From: Buxus sempervirens
Taxonomy: Eukaryota > Streptophyta > Magnoliopsida > Buxales > Buxaceae
Direction: 5' to 3'
Assembly (NCBI GenBank): GCA_947561395.2
Contig: OX387183.1
Span: 43,890,890 to 43,954,889, forward strand
Length of the DNA stretch: 64,000 nucleotides
The position numbers were made by a program, and so were the translations under genes. Of the stretch, positions 58,654-64,000 are shown one piece after another. Below the pieces are notes generated by a model. That model saw only the letters and a list, made by a program, of their open reading frames with translations. It did not search any database and was not told the origin of the DNA. Within the stretch, counting starts at the first letter, position 1. Each line of letters starts with the position of its first letter.

Positions 58654-59222
58654 GTAAGACGTGATGAGAAAGTGTATACCTATCGTGGGACCGATCTTAT
58701 GATGGGTCTCATTTGACCCATAGGTAAGACAAGATTCGGCCAAAAGTTTATTTTGACCGAAAAATAACGTGGCCATGTGAATCGGCCTAAAATTTCATGG
58801 CCTTTTCGGCCAAATTTTGTTAAAAATTGTAGCCACATGACCACTTTGTAAAACGACGTTCTTGGTTTCACTTTTTGTTAAATAGTTATGGTCAGATGAC
58901 CATTTTGTAAAAAAGATATTACCGGTTTCTTCTTTTTTGAAGAACATGTGGCCGGTTGACTTTTTTGTAATGCATGTGAAGTCGGCCAGTTTCACTTTTA
59001 GTTAAACAATTATGGTCAGATGACCATTTTGTGAAAAAGATATTACCGGTTTCCTCTTTTTGGAAGAACATGTGGCCGGTTGACTTTTTTGTAATTACTT
59101 GAGTATTAGGGCCGAAAAAAGCCTGCTTTATCTTGATCTTATCAAATCATGGCCACTTGATAAAAAGTGATGGCCACATGGCATCAAGAGATGTAATCAT
59201 GAGAACAATGAATTCATGGCGC
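58654..59222. other. Segment between the two TGTAGACAC LTR copies
   Basis: No coding region. It contains a tandem repeat of about 124 bp (58866-58989 and 58990-59095), with GTGGCCGGTTGACTTTTTTG in both copies. GGCC-rich wording resembles the Tat LTR noncoding sequence. Confidence 0.6.
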
Positions 59223-59676
59223 TGTAGACACTCCAAAATTGCACGATTTTTGATAAATCTTGAAGGAGAGAAATATTTTATTGGAATTTTCAATTCTTAG
59301 CATTGGGCTTGAGATCCTTAATCCATTTGAATCCAAAACCACAGAGAAAAGGGCCCAAATTCAATCTTTTGCGCAAAGTCAAACGTTTTCCAGTTGAATT
59401 TTGTTGATTTTTTACCCCAAAAAATGAAATATTTTTTTATGCAACATTTCAAGATAATTTCTCTCGGTAATTAGGTTTTTAGCCATGTTATTGCATAAAT
59501 GAATTTTTTGAGATTTTAAATCTTGACGAATACCTTGGTTTTAACATGTTGAATCTTTTTACCGGACTTGAAAAACCGGAATTTAGCCTGGAACTAGAAA
59601 GTTGACTTTTTATTCACTTGAAATTTGGGTCTGGACTATTTTTAATAGATTCAAATTGGGGGGGGGGGGGTGTTTG

Positions 59677-59758
59677 CTTATTTACATGTAATATCTTAAG
59701 TAAATGGAGATTAAAAAATACGAGGACATTTACTTAAATGATATTACATGTAAATAAG
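59677..59758. repeat. Long hairpin, arms of about 30 bp
   Basis: Left arm 59677-59706 and right arm 59727-59758 are inverted copies, differing by a 2 bp bulge, around a 20 bp loop. CTTATTTACATGTAATATC opens the left arm. It is absent at the matching place in copy 1, so it may be a small inserted element. Confidence 0.85.
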
Positions 59759-59818
59759 TATTGCTTGTGCAGGTAAGGGTCAGTGCCATGCAGAAGCTGT
59801 GCAGAGAAGCATTTTTCT

Positions 59819-59966
59819 TTGTATCCGATATTATATGTCGGATACAAGCCTTTTTCTTTATATCCGATGGATAATGTCGGATACAAGCCTTTTTCTTTGT
59901 ATCCGATGTATAATGTCGGATACAAACATTATTGTTTATATCCGACCTAAGTTGTCGGATACAAGG
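59819..59966 (+). repeat. Palindrome array upstream of the TATA box, copy 2
   Basis: Four units of TTGTATCCGAT-N-GTCGGATACAAG type separated by CCTTTTTCTT spacers, same position relative to the TATA box as in copy 1. Confidence 0.85.
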
Positions 59967-60129
59967 GTTTTGCTCAAAATTGGAAAATTCCGAAAGTTTT
60001 CACTTTTTACTGTCTTATCCTTGTATAAGAGGTTATAATTCCTAGAAATAACCTTAGGGTTAAGTGGAGGGATTCTAGACACATCTTTGTGTCTACCATT
60101 AGGGCATCCCCTTTGCCCTAGCCTTTGCC

Positions 60130-60137
60130 TATAAATA
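60130..60137 (+). promoter_or_regulatory. TATA box of LTR copy 2
   Basis: TATAAATA in the same context as copy 1. Confidence 0.75.
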
Positions 60138-60699
60138 GGAGGCCTCTCCCCAAGCAAATGGCCAAGAGTTGGAGATTGAAGAGCTCCAAGTGAAGAAGGG
60201 AACCTCTGCCCCATTGCTTCCAGAACCCAGTTAAGCCCTAACCCTCTTTTAATTTTTTGTTTTTAAATTCTAGGGTTAGTTCTCTTCTTCTACTTTTCTG
60301 TAGAATAATGGCCTACTGTTTGTGCTTGAAACCCCTTTTCCTACTCAAAGTACCTCGAGATTCTCTCTAGCCGTAAAACATGAAGAGAGACCTAGGGGAA
60401 ACAAGAATGGGAATTGACCTTTAGTCATAGAACCTTCTTGAATGGCTTATTGTTGTGTGAAACCCCATTCCCTACTTAAAGTACCCCAAGATTATTTCTA
60501 GCCGAAAAAGGCGAAGAGAGAACTAAGGGAAACAAGAATGGGAATGGAACCCTAGACATAGAACCCCATTTGATTAATGTACTTTTAATGCTACATGTTG
60601 TGATGTATTGATTTAAAGAGATGATTTTTACACATGCACACATCGCACTTGTTTTGTCGAAAAAGGCTAGTATTTTGGATCTATCGTATTCATTACGAT

Positions 60700-61321
60700 A
60701 GATCTAAGATAAATAGCCCTAAATTTATTCTTGGACATTTCTTAATGGTTTTCAAATGAATACAAGCAAGTTTTCCTTGGATATAGGAGACCTCTTGGTC
60801 TAACCTCTTTGTTTTGAGCATTTTTTACTCCACTTTAGGGTTTTTGGTATATTCTTTCCAATCAAAGAGAATGGTGAGCCAAATTCTTGCCCTATATCCT
60901 TCTGGAGGTTTTTCAATACTTTTTCAAATGATTTTGGTTTGGATTGCATGGATTACACACACTTGATTACTGTTTTGGGTTGATTTTACTTAAAAATGTC
61001 AAAACTTGACAGATCTAAGATAAATAGCCCTAAATTTATTCTTGGACATTTCTTAATGGTTTTCAAATGAATACAAGCAAGTTTTCCTTGGATATAGGAG
61101 ACCTCTTGGTCTAACCTCTTTGTTTTGAGCATTTTTTACTCCACTTTAGGGTTTTTGGTATATTCTTTCCAATCAAAGAGAATGGTGAGCCAAATTCTTG
61201 CCCTATATCCTTCTGGAGGTTTTTCAATACTTTTTCAAATGATTTTGGTTTGGATTGCATGGATTACACACACTTGATTACTGTTTTGGGTTGATTTTAC
61301 TTAAAAATGTCAAAACTTGAC
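60700..61321 (+). repeat. 311 bp tandem duplication in LTR copy 2
   Basis: 60700-61010 and 61011-61321 look identical; copy 1 has the segment once. A recent duplication, or an assembly artefact. Confidence 0.9.
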
Positions 61322-62989
61322 AGCATCTGTACCCTAACTTCGGACACTCATACCTTCATCATCCGGATGAATTTTGGAGTGATTTCAAAGACATGTGAAA
61401 GGTGAGGCTGTCTAGTTCTTGTCTGTAAAATTTCAGCCATTTTTATGAATTGGATTTTTGACACCATTTGATCAAAGTTAACAAGTCAGTTCAGGCCAGA
61501 TTGCTGAACCTGTCATTTTGACTGAGCACCACTTGCTCGATTTAAGTCCGATTTGAGTGATTTTTATTTCTGTGTTTTCCTTTATGAGTATACTTTCAAA
61601 TCCAATTGGTTTCAAAAAATTTTTATTTCATTTGTGTCTTGTGTGTCTAATTTATTCAGAACTGTCCGATAGCACAATTCTAGGCTGATCTGTGATCCGC
61701 TGGGCATGTTCATGAGGTCACATAAGTCACATCTGAATGAAGATTCATGTGAGGCTTATTTAATTTGAAAGATGGCATCTTGTACTTCATTCTGGCAAAT
61801 TTTCAAAGATTTATATGGAGCCAATTTTCACAAATAGGTTTTCAAAGTTGCTCACTTGCCACTTTTATAAACTTATAGCAGTGAATTTCCAAAAAGCATA
61901 GCTCTTAGGATTTTAATCAGATCTACCTGAAAATTTTCCTGTAAAATCCCGAATTTTAATAAAATTAAAATTTAGGATTTTATGCTTTTAAAACTTATTT
62001 AATTAAGGGAGAACTTTAGAAACAAAGAAAAGGAAATTAATTAGAGTTAATTTCAAAATGTTAAATAGGACGAATTATTAAAATGGGAAAATTTGGTTAT
62101 TGGACTTCCATGGATTTGGATTTTGGCGGTTCGGTGTTGGAACAAGTGGGGGTAGTCTTGGAATTTCCCAAGCCTAAATTATGAAGGTTTAAAATTAAGT
62201 TAAATAGGCATCAAATATTGGTTTAAATAAATTGATAATAGTGTGTTTGAAATTTATTATAAATTGGAAGGTGCTAATGTAAGGTCTTGGTGGAGTGGCG
62301 AAAATTAAAGAGTAGGGGTTGCCTAGGTAGGATGTTGCGGTGGATGAGCACGCACCAGATCAGAGTTAAAGTTCGTCGAGCGGCAAGTGTAATTGCGGAG
62401 GGTATAAATACTTTAAGAAATTAGGTTTTGGGTTTTTGCCCTAAATGCGCGTATAGTCTATTGAGGGGTTTGCGGCTGCGGCGTCTATTTAGGGTTCTTC
62501 GAGAGAAGGAGTTGAGGAAGTTTCTGCGGGAGAGTCGAGCTGAGGAAGATTTACCGCCAGTAGGTATTGGTTAACAAGAAGTTCGGAAAGGTTTTTCTTC
62601 CTTCAGGGAACCTCTGTTCGACCATAGCGAGCAGTCGGCCGAACTGCTGATTTGGGGATTTTCTCTTCGGGGTTGCCGATTGCCAAGACTTGGAAGCATA
62701 AAAAGGTGAGTGGCACTGTTTTACAACTGAATCTTTGGTTTATTCCTGTATTTGGTTTGAATGAATGCATGTTTATTGAATGAAGTATTCTCGGTTTCCT
62801 GGGCAAAGACAGTTCCGAAGGGTTTCGCACAGCGGAATTGGGGATAACTGGGAAGCATGATAGATTAAATCCAAATTAGGTCTGGAAGTGTTCTGGGGGT
62901 ATTGGGAGACTAGAGAAGTAGTTACAGACTGAAACAAATCAGCCAGACATAGAGATCTCGAAATAACAGAGACGTAAAAATCGCAGTGG

Positions 62990-63260
62990 GTATCCGCCCA
63001 CTTGGCGCCCACTTGCGCCCACTTCGGGAAGTAGGCGCCTAAGAAATCTGACTCGGCGCCGAGCTCGCGCTCACTTGGCGCTCAGCTCGCACCCACTTAA
63101 TTTAGATGCGCCTATCTCGCGCCCTTCTTGCGCCTATCTCGCGCCTATCTCGCGCCGAGCTCGCGCCCACTTACCATCGAGTGAGCGCATACCCTAGTTT
63201 TTACTTAAAACGATCCGCTCACTCGGCGCTCACCTGGCGCTCACTTCAGGAAGTGAGCGC
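62990..63260 (+). repeat. GC-rich degenerate repeat, second copy
   Basis: Units such as CTCGCGCCTATCTCGCGCC and GGCGCTCACCTGGCGCTCAC, ending with a pair TCAGGAAGTGAGCGC. Same position as 50285-50560 in the solo LTR. Confidence 0.75.
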
Positions 63261-63814
63261 ATAGTCCATCTTTCTTGTTGAAGTTCAAAATTGAGTAAAC
63301 CAATGGGGATTTTGATGCTAGAGGGTCTCCGATCACTTAGCGAAGTACTTGTTTAGGACGTTAGAGACAAAATTACTTATGAGAACAGTGAAGATAGATC
63401 CTGGAATTTCGTAAGAGCTTCTGAGGTAGACGTAGAGTAAGATTTAGGTGATGTTCGGGATACCCAACACTGGGGCTCTTATTTTAGTCCTTTTGGGTTA
63501 TACACTATACTGTACTTGATTGAGATTTATTAAACCCTGTTTTCTTGATGGCGAGTTCTGAATTATATTTCAAAGATTATTTACTTGTTTACTTGTGAAG
63601 AATTAATTGTTCTGGTTGGAACACTTGTGAAGAATTACTGTTCTGGTTGGAACAATTTGTGATATGTGTACTGAATGCGGAGTTTTGTTGGTTTTTATCG
63701 GTTTTTGGCTTAGCTTGTCCTGGATCCAGAGTCTAAGCTTAGTAATATGATGTATTTTGTTTTATTGGTGTAATGTCATGGCCATGGAATGTTGCCACGA
63801 CTGGTGTAGAGCAG

Positions 63815-63927
63815 CCAGAAACCCTGAGTAGGCCTGGTTGTCAGTGCCGATACTCGGAGTAGGCCGGCATTGGATGACGATACCCTGAGTAGGCCGTCAT
63901 TTCATAGTGTCCGATACCCTGAGTAGG
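63815..63927 (+). repeat. Four-hairpin array, second copy
   Basis: The same four units as at 51164-51287. In unit 2 the stem is CAGTGCCG with CGGCATTG (63842-63849 and 63865-63872). This keeps pairing although two stem positions differ from the other copy. Confidence 0.9.
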
Positions 63928-64000
63928 CCGGAACTGTGTACATGGAGGTGTGGATGTCGCTCTGGCATGTCGATTAACCAATTCAAGCAACTACATGACA

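Larger units (their letters stand above)
59223..61939 (+). mobile_element. LTR of the TGTAGACAC family, copy 2, interrupted
   Basis: Starts TGTAGACACTCC and follows copy 1 through the palindrome array, TATA box, leader and body. It breaks off at the point corresponding to about 58062 of copy 1, where another LTR (61940) begins. It has about 480 bp extra near its start, including a G13 run (59658-59670) and an inverted repeat, and a 311 bp tandem duplication. Confidence 0.8.
61940..64000 (+). mobile_element. LTR (or LTR-bearing element) of the 49408 family, runs off the window
   Basis: Starts TGTAAAATCCCG inside the previous LTR. It is homologous to the solo LTR at 49408: shared AGGTTTTGGGTTT-type leader, GC-rich block, CCTGGATCCAGA segment and hairpin array in the same order. 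The right end is not in the window. Confidence 0.85.

Noticed and set aside
56157..61939. A complete short retrotransposon with LTRs 56157-58653 and 59223-61939
   Set aside because: No primer binding site after the first LTR, no polypurine tract before the second and no matching target duplication; I keep them as two separate family members.

Overview
This is nuclear DNA of a flowering plant, and essentially all of it is transposable-element sequence. The evidence is the set of plant-specific families present: an L1-type LINE with a C-terminal RNase H, a Mutator-like element (MULE) carrying a Ulp1 protease gene, a Tat-type Ty3/gypsy element with two RNase H domains, and several 2.5 kb gypsy-type LTRs. 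Introns are short and AT-rich. I see no intact host gene, tRNA, rRNA or CRISPR array. The species cannot be told from the sequence.

Layout. (1) 75-2621 and 3155-5619 are two solo-LTR-like insertions, with a decayed RNase H fragment between them. (2) 6270-33211 is one old 5'-truncated LINE (LINE-A) whose two target-site duplications now lie 27 kb apart. It was interrupted first or second by LINE-B (about 7080-11655, minus strand) and by a 21.1 kb MULE (11800-32933). (3) 33229-35200 is a spacer with a SINE-like element and microsatellites. (4) 35201-54282 is a minus-strand Tat-lineage element with both LTRs, gag-pol on the minus strand and two spliced plus-strand ORFs of plant-mobile-domain type between pol and the 3' LTR. 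Its gag is split by a 2488 bp solo LTR (49408-51895). (5) 54654-64000 is a pile of LTRs: a Tat 3' LTR with its polypurine tract, two copies of a TGTAGACAC family, and a copy of the same family as the solo LTR in gag, running off the window.

The MULE is the most coherent unit. It has 1216 bp terminal inverted repeats that are nearly identical, a perfect 9 bp target duplication (AAGATTCTT), and four spliced genes I could assemble exon by exon: a MURA-type transposase (14929-17119, plus), an HMG-box plus PMD-like protein (17681-19429, plus), a double GRF zinc-finger protein (22880-23551, minus) and a nine-exon Ulp1/C48 protease (27354-30042, minus). Between them lie fragments of at least four host genes (two sugar transporters, a bZIP factor, a mitochondrial-type ABC transporter) and a 1.1 kb minisatellite with a CTCGAG palindrome in nearly every unit. 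It is a gene-collecting MULE related to the ULP1-bearing (Kaonashi/KI) class.

A second theme cuts across families. Four different LTR families here each carry a tandem array of short hairpins. In the family represented twice (51164-51287 and 63815-63927) the stems differ between units and between copies but keep pairing, with a compensatory double change, while the loop sequence stays constant. I consider this the most interesting unexplained structure in the window.
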